Notes under the pieces: model-generated | The model's input: only the letters and a program-made list of their open reading frames with translations | The model's database searches: none | Told to the model about the DNA's origin: nothing | Part shown: one piece after another, positions 33,686 to 42,268 of the stretch | Layout of the letters: each line of letters starts with the position of its first letter | Position numbering within the stretch: position 1 is the first letter of the stretch | DNA from: VXNE01 sp965208745 | Lineage (GTDB): Bacteria; Pseudomonadota; Gammaproteobacteria; Pseudomonadales; Azotimanducaceae | Length of the DNA: 64,000 nt | Reading direction: 5' to 3' | Assembly: GCA_965208745.1 (NCBI GenBank) | Contig: CBDBPN010000004.1 | Coordinates: 1,860,001-1,924,000 of the forward strand | Position numbers and translations under genes: made by a program

Positions 33686-35083
33686 ATGCGCACCCTTCTT
33701 GCAGTGGTCGTAACGTGCTGCGTGGCCATTGCCGTGGCGGCCGAGACCCGCAAACCCAACATCCTGCTGATCGTGGCCGACGACCTCGGCTACGCGGATG
33801 TCGGCTTCCACGGCGTCGAGGACATCCCGACGCCGCATCTCGACGCCCTCGCCGCCCGCGGCGTGCGGTTCTCGAACGGCTACGTGTCCAGCACGTGGTG
33901 CAGCCCGACCCGGGCGGGGCTGCTGACGGGTCGGTACCAGCAGCGTTTCGGCGTGCGTGGTCACGAGGGGACGCCCGACGAAGCGCTCTCCCTCGAGGAG
34001 ACGACGATGGCGGACCGCCTGCGGGCCGCGGGCTACGTGACGGGCGTGATCGGCAAGTGGCACCTGGGCACCGGACCCGAGTTCCATCCCGTGGAGCGCG
34101 GGTTCGACGAGTTCTTCGGTTTCCTGCGCGGGGCGCACAGCTTCTGGCCGGACGTGCCGTTCATTCTCTTTCCGGATCGGACCGGGCGGGGTCCGCTGAT
34201 CCCGGATATCAGGCAGCGCGCCATGAGGGGCAGGCAGATTCTCCGGGGTACCGAGCCCGTCGCGGAGGAGGCGTACCTGACGGACGCGTTCGGGCGCGAG
34301 GCGGTGTCGTTCATCGAACGCCACGAGTCGGATCCGTTCTTCCTCTTCCTCTCCTTCAATGCCGTGCACACCCCGATGCAGGCGGAGGTGAATCGGCTCG
34401 CGGCGTTCGCCACGACCGCGCACCCGGTACGGCGCGTCTACAACGCCATGACGCTCGCGATGGACGAGGCCATCGGCGCCGTCTTCGATCAACTGCGACG
34501 CTCCGGGATCGAGGAGGACACGCTCGTCTTCTTCATCAGCGACAACGGCGGGCCGACCGTCCGGCGCTTCGCGTACAACGCGTCGGACAACAGCCCGCTT
34601 CGAGGATCCAAGGGCTCGACGCTCGAAGGCGGTATCCGGGTGCCGTTCGTCGTGTCCTGGCCGGGCGGCCTGCCGTCCGGGATGCAGTATGACCAACCGG
34701 CGATCCAGCTCGACTTCCTGCCCACGGCGCTTGCGGCCGCGGGCGTTCCGCTCGACCCGGAGTGGCGGCTCGACGGCGTCGACCTCCTGCCGTACCTGCG
34801 GGGAGAGGCGTCGGGACGGCCGCACGACCTGCTGTTCTGGCGCTCGATCCGCCAGATGGCGGTGCGTAGCGGCGACTGGAAGCTGGTCACTTACCAGGCG
34901 CGGTTCGACACGGGCGACATTGGGCTCGACGATCCGCTCGACCAGGTGACGCCACACCGGCTGTACAACCTGGCCCGGGACGTCGGCGAGACCGAGGACC
35001 TGTCGCGCCAGGAGCCCGAGCGCGTCGCCGAACTCCTGTCGCACTGGAACGACTGGAACGCGCGGATGCGCCCCCTCCCGTAA
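33686..35083 (+). CDS. Exported sulfatase (type I, formylglycine-dependent), first of a tandem pair
   Basis: A secreted sulfate-ester hydrolase of 465 residues. The signal peptide is LLAVVVTCCVAIAVAAE. Metal residues are in NILLIVADDLGY, and the formylglycine site is C72SPTR76 in WCSPTRAGLLTGR. GKWHLG, VHTPM and ISDNGGPT are further active-site blocks. The ATG at 33686 is preceded by GAGGAG at good spacing, so it is preferred to the ATG at 33671. The substrate is not readable; relatives cut sulfated sugars. It starts 21 bp after the kinase gene. Confidence 0.92.
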   Translation: MRTLLAVVVTCCVAIAVAAETRKPNILLIVADDLGYADVGFHGVEDIPTPHLDALAARGVRFSNGYVSSTWCSPTRAGLLTGRYQQRFGVRGHEGTPDEALSLEETTMADRLRAAGYVTGVIGKWHLGTGPEFHPVERGFDEFFGFLRGAHSFWPDVPFILFPDRTGRGPLIPDIRQRAMRGRQILRGTEPVAEEAYLTDAFGREAVSFIERHESDPFFLFLSFNAVHTPMQAEVNRLAAFATTAHPVRRVYNAMTLAMDEAIGAVFDQLRRSGIEEDTLVFFISDNGGPTVRRFAYNASDNSPLRGSKGSTLEGGIRVPFVVSWPGGLPSGMQYDQPAIQLDFLPTALAAAGVPLDPEWRLDGVDLLPYLRGEASGRPHDLLFWRSIRQMAVRSGDWKLVTYQARFDTGDIGLDDPLDQVTPHRLYNLARDVGETEDLSRQEPERVAELLSHWNDWNARMRPLP

Positions 35084-35126
35084 GCGCACGTCCAATCCGC
35101 TGCCGCCCCCACCGAGGAGCAAGATC

Positions 35127-36617
35127 ATGTCCGTGTTCACTACCTGCTTCCGCCCGACGGGGCTCTGGCTGGCGGTCGTCGCGCTGTGCTGCGCGGCGGC
35201 AGCCGCGACGGCGGCGGACCGCAAACCCAACATCCTGCTCATCGTGGCGGACGATCTCGGCTACGGGGACCTCGGATTCCAGGGCGGTTCGGACATCCCG
35301 ACGCCGAGTCTGGACGCTCTCGCCGCCCGCGGCGTGCGGTTCTCGAACGGCTACGTGTCCGGCACGTGGTGCGCCCCGACGCGCGCGGGGCTGCTCACCG
35401 GCAGATACCAGCAGCGTTTCGGCGCGCACGGTCACGAGGGCGTTTCCGACGATGCCCTCTCGCTCGAGGAAACCACCCTCGCGGACCACCTCAAGGCCGC
35501 GGGCTACGTGACCGGCGTGGTGGGCAAGTGGCACCTCGGCATTCCCCCGGAGTACCACCCGATGCGGCGCGGGTTCGACGAGTTCTTCGGCTTCGTGCGC
35601 GGCGGGCACAGCTTCTGGCCGGGCGTTCCCATCATCCTCTTCCCGGATCGACAGGGCCGCGGCCTGGATGTCATGACCCTCCCGGAGGGGCGCGCCACGC
35701 TCGACCGGCAGATCGTGCGCGGCAGGGAGCCGGTGGCCGAGCCGGCCTACTTGACGGACGCGTTCGGGCGTGAAGCGGTCTCCTTCATCGAGCGCCATGC
35801 GTCGGAGCCGTTCTTCCTCTTCCTCTCCTTCAACGCCCCGCATACGCCGATGCAGGCCTCGCTGGATCGGCTCGGCCGGTTCATGAACACCTCCCACCCG
35901 GTACGGCGCGTCTACAACGCCATGACGCTCGCGATGGACGAAGCGATCGGCGCCGTCTTCGATCAACTGCGTCGATCCGGGATCGAGGAGGACACGCTCG
36001 TCTTCTTCATCAGCGACAACGGCGGCCCCACGGTCCACAAATACGCGTACAACGCCTCGGACAACTCGCCGCTGCGAGGCTCGAAAGGCACCACGCTGGA
36101 GGGAGGTATCCGCGTGCCCTTCGTCGTGTCGTGGCCGCGCTCGCTGCCGTCCGGCGCACGATACGACGAGCCGGCGATCCAGCTCGACATCCTGCCGACC
36201 GCGTTGGCGGCGGCGGGCGTCCCGATCGACCCGCAATGGCAGCTGGACGGCGTCAATCTCCTCCCGTACCTGCGGGAAGAGACGTCGGGGCGTCCGCACG
36301 AGGCCCTCTTCTGGCGCTCGTGGGGGCAGATGGCGGTCCGCAGCGGCGACTGGAAGCTCGTGAGTTACGTGGCGCAGATGGACGAGGGCGAGCTGCTGCT
36401 GCAGGAGCCGCGGGACGAGATGACGCCGCACCGGCTGTACGACCTGGGCCGGGACGCCGGCGAGAGCCAGGACCTTTCGGAACGCGAGCCGGAGCGGGTC
36501 GCGGAGCTCCTGGCGTCGTGGAACGCGTGGAATGCCGCGATGCGTCCGGCCCGTGCGGTGGTGGGTCCTGGACGCAGCGCCGACGACATATCCCGTGCCA
36601 CCGGCCGGGGACCCTAG
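35127..36617 (+). CDS. Exported sulfatase, second of a tandem pair
   Basis: A close paralogue of the preceding gene with long identical stretches (for example AAIGAVFDQLRRSGIEEDT-type blocks). It has its own signal peptide (LAVVALCCAAAAATAAD) and formylglycine site C82APTR86. The 496 residues include a 25-residue C-terminal extension rich in Gly/Arg. GAGGAG precedes the ATG. The pair arose by tandem duplication; the loops between the metal motifs differ, which may mean different substrates. The generating enzyme (FGE or anSME) is not in this window, apart from the FGE-like fold in EgtB. Confidence 0.92.
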   Translation: MSVFTTCFRPTGLWLAVVALCCAAAAATAADRKPNILLIVADDLGYGDLGFQGGSDIPTPSLDALAARGVRFSNGYVSGTWCAPTRAGLLTGRYQQRFGAHGHEGVSDDALSLEETTLADHLKAAGYVTGVVGKWHLGIPPEYHPMRRGFDEFFGFVRGGHSFWPGVPIILFPDRQGRGLDVMTLPEGRATLDRQIVRGREPVAEPAYLTDAFGREAVSFIERHASEPFFLFLSFNAPHTPMQASLDRLGRFMNTSHPVRRVYNAMTLAMDEAIGAVFDQLRRSGIEEDTLVFFISDNGGPTVHKYAYNASDNSPLRGSKGTTLEGGIRVPFVVSWPRSLPSGARYDEPAIQLDILPTALAAAGVPIDPQWQLDGVNLLPYLREETSGRPHEALFWRSWGQMAVRSGDWKLVSYVAQMDEGELLLQEPRDEMTPHRLYDLGRDAGESQDLSEREPERVAELLASWNAWNAAMRPARAVVGPGRSADDISRATGRGP

Positions 36618-36771
36618 CTAGGACAGGGGCGGCCCCAGGAGCCCTTCGTGTTCCAGAGGTCATCGTCGATGTCGGGCACGGTCGTCTGACCTGAAGGGTT
36701 CGCAATGGCCAATGCCGGCAGAGGCGATGCGCTGTCCGGTCTTGGGCGAGGGCGGCGCCTCTCGAGATCAA

Positions 36772-36826
36772 CAAGTTTATTGATGTTAACAGGATCCCCG
36801 ATAAACCTGTTAATTGTGTTAACTTG
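36772..36826. promoter_or_regulatory. AT-rich dyad (promoter/operator) of the AAA ATPase gene
   Basis: An AT-rich island of about 55 bp in very GC-rich DNA. The outer half-sites are CAAGTT (36772-36777) and AACTTG (36821-36826). The inner ones are TTAACAGG (36786-36793) and CCTGTTAA (36806-36813), with a 12-bp centre. The gene's ATG follows 7 bp later with no Shine-Dalgarno, so the mRNA may be leaderless. The upstream part of this gap (36618-36770) shows nothing I can identify. Confidence 0.6.
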
Positions 36827-36832
36827 CGCCCC

Positions 36833-38038
36833 ATGGACCGTTTGCGAAATCCGTACGCGCCGGGCGCCGGCCTCCAGCCGCCGGAGTTGGCGGGCCGAGA
36901 CGCCCTGCTGGCGGACGCATCCACGGACATGGACCGGGTACTTGCAGGCCGTCCCGCCAAAGGCCGGATGCTGATCGGCTTGCGCGGCGTCGGCAAGACG
37001 GTCCTGCTGAACCGATTGCGTCTAGGGGCGGAAGGAAAGGGCTTCCAGACCCTGCGGATCGAGGCGCCGGAAGGCGCGTCCCTCCCGGCGCTGCTCACCC
37101 CCGAACTCCGCCACCTCGTCCATACCCTTGATCTGCGCCGCAGGGCCGGCCGGACCCTGAGGCAGGGGGCGAGCGCACTCGCCGGGTTCGCCAAGGCGTT
37201 CAAGGTCAACGTGGGGCCGTTCGGGTTTGGCGTGGACCTGGCGCCGGGCGAAGCGGACAGCGGAGACATCGAGCAGGACCTGCCTCGTCTACTCGCCATC
37301 GTGGCGCAAGCCGCCGCCGACAGGAACACCGCCATTGCATTGTTCGTGGACGAGGTCCAGTACCTTGCCGCGGAAGAACTCGGGGCCGTCATCGTCGGCT
37401 GCCACGAGATTGCCCAACGCAACCTCCCCTTCCTGTTCGTCGGCGCCGGCCTGCCGCAGGTCGTCGCTCTTTCCGGCCGAGCCAAGTCATACGCCGAGCG
37501 CCTGTTCGACTACCCTGCGGTCGGCCCGCTCGACCCGGCGGACGCCCGTGCCGCGTTGCTGAAGCCGGCGCGCGCGGAGGGTGCCGACTTCGAGCCCGAC
37601 GCCGTCGAGCTGATCCTGGCTGGCGCGCAGAACTATCCCTATTTCATTCAGGAGTGGGGCTTCCAGGTTTGGAACGCCGCGCCCGCGAGTCCCGTGACCG
37701 CGGGAATGGTGGAGACCGCCACGCCGGATGTGCTCGCGCACCTGGACGGCAACTTCTTCCGCGTGCGTTTCGACCGACTGACGCCCCTGGAGCAGAAGTA
37801 CCTGCGCGCCATGGCGGAACTGGGCCCCGGACCGCACGCAACAGGTCAGATCGCCGAGACGCTCGGAGTCGGGACCTCCGCCGTGGCGAGCGTGCGCCAA
37901 CGCCTGATCACGAAGGGCATGATCTGGAGCCGGCGCCATGGCGAGACGGCGTTCACCGTCCCCCTCTTTGATGGTTTCATGAAGCGGCAGATGCCGGAGC
38001 TGGTCCCACATGTTCCGCAACGTCGACGGGGCACGTGA
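36833..38038 (+). CDS. AAA-type ATPase with C-terminal winged helix (ORC/Cdc6-like), accessory
   Basis: A 401-residue single-domain ATPase. Walker A is GLRGVGKT (residues 49-56) and Walker B is IALFVDEVQYL. Sensor-like FLFVGAGLPQV follows, and the C-terminus has a winged-helix segment (GQIAETLGVGTSAVASVRQRL, then a LITKGMIW strand). The arrangement is that of the AAA_16/archaeal-type ATPase families often found on mobile or defence loci. No partner gene is obvious: argS converges 11 bp away. Function is unknown. I use the ATG; a TTG three codons earlier lies in the dyad. Confidence 0.75.
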   Translation: MDRLRNPYAPGAGLQPPELAGRDALLADASTDMDRVLAGRPAKGRMLIGLRGVGKTVLLNRLRLGAEGKGFQTLRIEAPEGASLPALLTPELRHLVHTLDLRRRAGRTLRQGASALAGFAKAFKVNVGPFGFGVDLAPGEADSGDIEQDLPRLLAIVAQAAADRNTAIALFVDEVQYLAAEELGAVIVGCHEIAQRNLPFLFVGAGLPQVVALSGRAKSYAERLFDYPAVGPLDPADARAALLKPARAEGADFEPDAVELILAGAQNYPYFIQEWGFQVWNAAPASPVTAGMVETATPDVLAHLDGNFFRVRFDRLTPLEQKYLRAMAELGPGPHATGQIAETLGVGTSAVASVRQRLITKGMIWSRRHGETAFTVPLFDGFMKRQMPELVPHVPQRRRGT

Positions 38039-38049
38039 GGGCGCCGGCG

Positions 38050-39735
38050 CTACATCCGTTCTACCGTTTCGATTCCCAGCAGACCCAGCCCGCGCTGCAA
38101 CGTCTCTGCCGTCAGCGCGCAGAGCCTGAGGCGGCTCGCGCGCGATTCGCCCGGCGCATCGAGGACGGGACACGCCTCGTAGAACTGCATGAAACGGCTC
38201 GCCAGTTCGTAGAGATACGCACAGAGCAGGTGCGGCAGCGCCTCGCTCGCGACCTGCTCGAGGGTCTCCTGAAAGCGCAGCAGCAGTACCGCAAGGCGCC
38301 GCTCCTCTGGTTCCACGACGGCTTGCGCCGCCTCGAGACTGTCGGCCGACACGCCGGCGCGCCGGAAGATGCTCTGGATCCGCGCATAGGCGTACTGCAG
38401 GTAGGGCGCGGTGTTGCCGTCGAAGGAGAGCATCGTGTCCCAGTCGAAGACGTAGTCGCTCGTACGGTGCTTCGAGAGGTCCGCGTACTTCACGGCGCCG
38501 ATGCCCACGGCGCGGGCCACCCGGTCGGCCTCGGCGCCGGTCAGTTCCGGGTTCTTCTCCTCGACCAGCCCCCGCGCGCGTTCGACCGCCTCGTCGAGCA
38601 GGTCGGCGAGCTTGACCACGCCGCCGGTCCGCGTCTTGAAGGGCCGGTTGTCCTGGCCGAGGATCGCCCCGAAGGGATGGTGCTCGAGGCTGCATTCCTC
38701 TGCCACGAACCCGGCCTTCCGCGCCACGGCGAAGAACTGGCGGAAGTGCAGGGACTGCCGCGCGTCGGTGAAGTAGAGCACGCGGTCGGCCCTATAGTGG
38801 TCCGTGCGCAGACGCGCCGCCGCCAGGTCCGAGGTCGCGTAGAGGTAGCCGCCGTCGCGCTTCTGCACGATGACCGGGGCCTCGAACTCTTCGAGGAACA
38901 CGCACATCGCGCCGTCGGACTCGGTGAGGAGGCCGGCGCGGTCCAGGTCCGCGACGACCTTCGGCAGCGCGTCGTTGTAGCGGCTCTCGGCGTCGAGGTC
39001 GTCGTCGGTGAGCGTGATCCCGAGGGTCTCGTAGACCGCGCGGCAGTGGGACAGCGAGATATCGATGAAGCGCCGCCAGTATCCCCGGACCGTCTCGTCG
39101 CCCCGCTGGAGGTCGACCACCGTGCGCCGCGCCCGGTCCGCGAACGCCGTGTCCGCGTCGAAGCGCTTGCGCGCCTCGGCGTAGAAGACCTCGAGGTCCT
39201 TCAGTTCCGCGGCGTCTTCCTGGAGGTCTTCCAGGTGGGCCACGAGCATGCCGAACTGCGTGCCCCAGTCGCCGACGTGGTTCTGGCGGATCACCTCGTG
39301 GCCCAGCGCCTCCAGGATGCGCGCCATGGCGTCGCCGATGGTCGTGCGCAGGTGGCCGACGTGCATTTCCTTGGCCAGGTTCGGCGAGGAGTAGTCCAGG
39401 ACTGCCCGGTCCGGGTCCGGCGTCCGCTCGATATCGACGCTGCCCAGGCGTTCGGACAGGAACGCGCCGGAGAGCGTGATGTTGACGAAACCCGGTCCTG
39501 CGACCTCCACCCGCTCGGCAATCCCCGGCCCCGCGTCCGTGAATGCGCGGGCGACGGCTGCGGCAAGGTCGCGCGGGTTCGTGCGCAGCCGCTTGGCGGC
39601 CGCCATCGCCCCGTTCGCCTGGTAGTCCCCGAACTCCGGCCGCCCGGACGGGCGCAGCATCGGCTCGGGTTCGTCCACGCCCGCCGCGCGGAACGCGTCC
39701 CCGACGCGCTCCGAGAGAAACCCGCGCAGGTTCAC
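38050..39735 (-). CDS. argS: Arginyl-tRNA synthetase
   Basis: A class I synthetase of 561 residues. The N-terminal Add-1 tRNA-binding domain contains FGDYQANGAMAAAKRL. The HIGH motif appears as HVGHLRTT in LAKEMHVGHLRTTIGDAM. NHVGDWGTQFG and the KMSKS-equivalent region (KTRTGGVVKLADLLDEA) follow. The DALR anticodon-binding domain forms the C-terminus. It is the last gene of a minus-strand run from yciB, 7 bp after the cold-shock-domain gene. Confidence 0.97.
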   Translation of the reverse strand: MNLRGFLSERVGDAFRAAGVDEPEPMLRPSGRPEFGDYQANGAMAAAKRLRTNPRDLAAAVARAFTDAGPGIAERVEVAGPGFVNITLSGAFLSERLGSVDIERTPDPDRAVLDYSSPNLAKEMHVGHLRTTIGDAMARILEALGHEVIRQNHVGDWGTQFGMLVAHLEDLQEDAAELKDLEVFYAEARKRFDADTAFADRARRTVVDLQRGDETVRGYWRRFIDISLSHCRAVYETLGITLTDDDLDAESRYNDALPKVVADLDRAGLLTESDGAMCVFLEEFEAPVIVQKRDGGYLYATSDLAAARLRTDHYRADRVLYFTDARQSLHFRQFFAVARKAGFVAEECSLEHHPFGAILGQDNRPFKTRTGGVVKLADLLDEAVERARGLVEEKNPELTGAEADRVARAVGIGAVKYADLSKHRTSDYVFDWDTMLSFDGNTAPYLQYAYARIQSIFRRAGVSADSLEAAQAVVEPEERRLAVLLLRFQETLEQVASEALPHLLCAYLYELASRFMQFYEACPVLDAPGESRASRLRLCALTAETLQRGLGLLGIETVERM

Positions 39736-39742
39736 CCGCCGG

Positions 39743-40237
39743 TCAGTCGCCGGCCGGCGACACGTCCTCCGCCTGCCAGCCCTTGCTGCGTTCGACCGCG
39801 ACGAACGTCACGCGCTGGCCGTCCCTCAGGTTGCCGCGCCGGTCGCCGTCGGAGCGTATCGAGCGGTGATGGACGAATATCTCGTCGCCGTCCTCGCGGA
39901 TGACGAAGCCGAACCCCTTCGAGCGGCTGAACCACTTGACCGTGCCGGTCTCCCTGGGTCCGTCCGGCGCCGGGCGCGGCTTCGGACGCGCATCCCGCGG
40001 CGCTCGCGAGCGCCCGCGGCCCTGGCCTCGGGAGCGGGGACCCCGGGAACGGGAACCGCCGGCACGGGTGCTCCGGCCGATCCGCATCGCGGCGAGCCCG
40101 GACGCCAGGCACGCGAGGAACACCACCGCGAGCAGGCCCAGGTGGCTGCCGCCGAGCAGCCACCGGTTTGCTTCCGCCGCGACCACGGCGAGCAGGGCGG
40201 CGATGGCCGCCGCCGTCAGGAACCTTTGCGCTGTCAC
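39743..40237 (-). CDS. Membrane-anchored cold-shock-domain protein
   Basis: Residues 1-50 hold two hydrophobic segments (FLTAAAIAALLAVVAAEA and LGLLAVVFLACLASGLAAM). Then comes a 40-residue Arg/Gly/Pro linker and a C-terminal cold-shock domain, with GTVKWFSRSKGFGFV (RNP1) and DEIFVHHRSI (RNP2). Free CspA is about 70 residues, so this is a fusion that would hold a single-stranded nucleic acid binding domain at the inner membrane. It begins in an ATGA overlap with ppiA. Confidence 0.85.
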   Translation of the reverse strand: MTAQRFLTAAAIAALLAVVAAEANRWLLGGSHLGLLAVVFLACLASGLAAMRIGRSTRAGGSRSRGPRSRGQGRGRSRAPRDARPKPRPAPDGPRETGTVKWFSRSKGFGFVIREDGDEIFVHHRSIRSDGDRRGNLRDGQRVTFVAVERSKGWQAEDVSPAGD

Positions 40238-40803
40238 GGCCGCCGGTACGCCTTCGTGATGACCACCGGTTCGACGGGCACGTCCCGCATGCCCATTCGG
40301 GCGCCTGTCTTCGTGCGCTCGATCTCGTGCGCCGCTTCCATGCCCTCGATGACGCGCCCGAACACCGTGTAGCCGGGCCGCCCGGGACGGTAGTTGAGAC
40401 TGTCGTTGTCGGTCATGTTGATGTAGAACTGCGCGCCCGCGGAGTCCGGGTCCGAGGTGCGCGCCATGGAGAGCGTGTACCGGTCGTTCGCGACGCGGTT
40501 GTTCGACTCGTTCACCACCGTGCGGGGCGCTTCCTTGTACGTCATGTCCGCCGTGTGACCGCCGGCCTGAATGACGAAGCCCTCGATGACCCGGTGGAAG
40601 ATCAGGCCGTCGTAGAAGCTCGCGTCGACCAGGTCGAGGAAGTTCTCCACGGTCTTGGGCGACTTGTCCGCGAAGAGCTCGACGGCGAGGTCGCCCATGC
40701 TGGTCTCGAGGACGACGACCGGATTGTCGGCCATGGCCGTGCCGGACAGCGTCGCCGACAGCAGTCCGGCCACCAGTCCGTGGCGATGTGGTGCGTGTTT
40801 CAT
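40234..40803 (-). CDS. ppiA: Periplasmic peptidyl-prolyl cis-trans isomerase (cyclophilin, PpiA-like)
   Basis: A cyclophilin of 189 residues with a signal peptide (LVAGLLSATLSGTAMA). Conserved parts are VVLETSMGDLAVELF, KTVENFLDLV, FYDGLIFHRVIEGFVIQAGG (catalytic Arg) and AGAQFYINMTDN. It is a periplasmic folding helper. The ATG at 40803 overlaps the pdxJ stop (ATGA); an in-frame start further upstream is inside pdxJ and is rejected. Confidence 0.93.
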   Translation of the reverse strand: MKHAPHRHGLVAGLLSATLSGTAMADNPVVVLETSMGDLAVELFADKSPKTVENFLDLVDASFYDGLIFHRVIEGFVIQAGGHTADMTYKEAPRTVVNESNNRVANDRYTLSMARTSDPDSAGAQFYINMTDNDSLNYRPGRPGYTVFGRVIEGMEAAHEIERTKTGARMGMRDVPVEPVVITKAYRRP

Positions 40804-41597
40804 TCCCTGTGCTCCTTGCTGATTCCCTGTGCTATCGCGTCGAGGTACTTGCCCACCGTCGCCGGCAGGCCCCATTCCAGCGCGTCCGCCGTGAGGGCGT
40901 GGCCGATCGACACTTCCGCGATCCCGCCCATGGCGACGAACCGCGCCAGATTGTCCAGGTTGAGGTCGTGGCCGGCGTTGACGCCGAGGCCGAGTTCGCC
41001 GGCGTAGCGCGCGGCTTCGCGGTAGACCCGGCGGCTCGTCTCCGCGTCGTCACTTTCGGCCCCGCACCGTTCGACGATCTCGGCGTAAGGGCCCGTATAG
41101 AGTTCGATCCGGTCGGCGCCGCAGTCCGCCGCACCGCGGATCTGTTCCGGCACGGGATCCACGAAGAGACTCACCCGGGCGCCCCAGCCGCGGTAGCGGG
41201 CGACGACCGCCGCCAACCGGTCCGCGTCCGCCTGGTCCGAGAGGTCCCATCCGTGGTCGGACGTCAGTTGGCCGTCCGCGTCCGGCACCAGCGTCGCCTG
41301 GTGCGGCCGCGCCGACCCGATCAGCCGGTCGAAGCCCGGATACCCGTTGTCGCGCGGCCCGGCGTAGGGATTGCCCTCGATGTTGAACTCGATCTGCGGA
41401 TTCGCGCGCACCACTTCGGCCAGCACCGCGACGTCGTCCGGGCGGATATGGCGCTGGTCGGGCCTGGGATGCGCGGTGACGCCCTGGGCTCCCGCGGCGA
41501 TGACGGTGCGCGCCGCGTCCGCCACGGACGGCCGCGCCCCTTCGCGCGCGTTGCGCAGCCAGGCGACCTTGTTGAGGTTGACCGAGAGCGCCGTCAC
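40800..41597 (-). CDS. pdxJ: Pyridoxine 5'-phosphate synthase PdxJ, of the HPRPDxRH subtype
   Basis: PdxJ condenses aminoacetone phosphate and deoxyxylulose phosphate to pyridoxine phosphate. The GTG at 41597 (GTGA overlap with the next gene) gives LSVNLNKVAWLRNAR at the N-terminus. GVTAHPRPDQRHIRPDDV, IEFNIEGNP, HQATLVPD, GADRIELYTG, NAGHDLNLDNL and SIGHALTADAL follow. The 265 residues are normal. Proteobacterial enzymes usually have HLREDRRH at the second motif and EMA rather than EFN; this form is closer to the Bacteroidota-type sequence, perhaps acquired. Confidence 0.94.
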   Translation of the reverse strand: MTALSVNLNKVAWLRNAREGARPSVADAARTVIAAGAQGVTAHPRPDQRHIRPDDVAVLAEVVRANPQIEFNIEGNPYAGPRDNGYPGFDRLIGSARPHQATLVPDADGQLTSDHGWDLSDQADADRLAAVVARYRGWGARVSLFVDPVPEQIRGAADCGADRIELYTGPYAEIVERCGAESDDAETSRRVYREAARYAGELGLGVNAGHDLNLDNLARFVAMGGIAEVSIGHALTADALEWGLPATVGKYLDAIAQGISKEHRE

Positions 41598-42268
41598 GCC
41601 CAGGAGTTGCGTCGCGGACGGGACTTGATGGCGACGCCGAGCAACAGCCCGACCAGCACCAGGCACCCGCCGATCAGCATCCACTGCCGCTCCACGTTCT
41701 GTTCCAGGCTGTCGCGCTGGGCGAGCAGGTCGTCCACCTCCGCCCGCAGGTTGGTGTTGAGCTGCACCAGATCGCGGTTGTTCTCGTAGAGTCCGAGTCC
41801 CTGCTCGGAGGTACTCCGGACGCGTTCCAGTTCCTGCTCGAGTTCGGCGTGGGCCCGCTCGAGTTCCGCGTGGGACCGTTCGATCTCCCGCGCGTTGGCC
41901 AGGGCCGCCGCCGCGTCGTTCCCCGCCAGCAGCCCCTCGAGTTCGGTGATCCGCTCCTCGGCGTCCGCCAACTGCATCCGCGCGATCGGCTCGCCCACGA
42001 GATACTGGTTCGGCAACCAGCCTTCGTTGCCGCTCGGCAGGCGCACGTGGGTGAACCCCGCGTCTTCGTCCACCTCGAGGGCCTCCACGACGGTGCCGGT
42101 GGGGAGGCCCCAATGCAGGATGCGATGCTCTCCCGAAGGGCCGCTGCGCAACGGCACGCGGTACTCGTCGGAGATGTACATCGTCGTCTGGGCCAGCGCC
42201 GAAAACCCCGGCGCCGCCAGGGCGGCGAGGGCGAAGGTGCACGCGAGCCGCCTCAGGGGTCCGTTCAC
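41594..42268 (-). CDS. SH3-domain membrane protein (TIGR04211/YgiM type)
   Basis: A 224-residue bitopic envelope protein. The signal peptide (LACTFALAALAAPGFSALAQ) is followed by a bacterial SH3 domain (VPLRSGPSGEHRILHWGLPTG...GWLPNQYL). A long coiled coil (residues about 95-190, heptads rich in Glu/Leu) comes next, then one C-terminal membrane helix (WMLIGGCLVLVGLLLGVAI) and a basic tail. This layout defines the YgiM/TIGR04211 family. Its role is unknown, probably in the envelope. The GTG start overlaps the yciB stop. Confidence 0.87.
   Translation of the reverse strand: MNGPLRRLACTFALAALAAPGFSALAQTTMYISDEYRVPLRSGPSGEHRILHWGLPTGTVVEALEVDEDAGFTHVRLPSGNEGWLPNQYLVGEPIARMQLADAEERITELEGLLAGNDAAAALANAREIERSHAELERAHAELEQELERVRSTSEQGLGLYENNRDLVQLNTNLRAEVDDLLAQRDSLEQNVERQWMLIGGCLVLVGLLLGVAIKSRPRRNSWA

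Noticed and set aside
36618..36770. Search for a tRNA or small protein in the gap after the second sulfatase
   Set aside because: No cloverleaf-like arms or conserved TTC loop seen, and short frames have no features.
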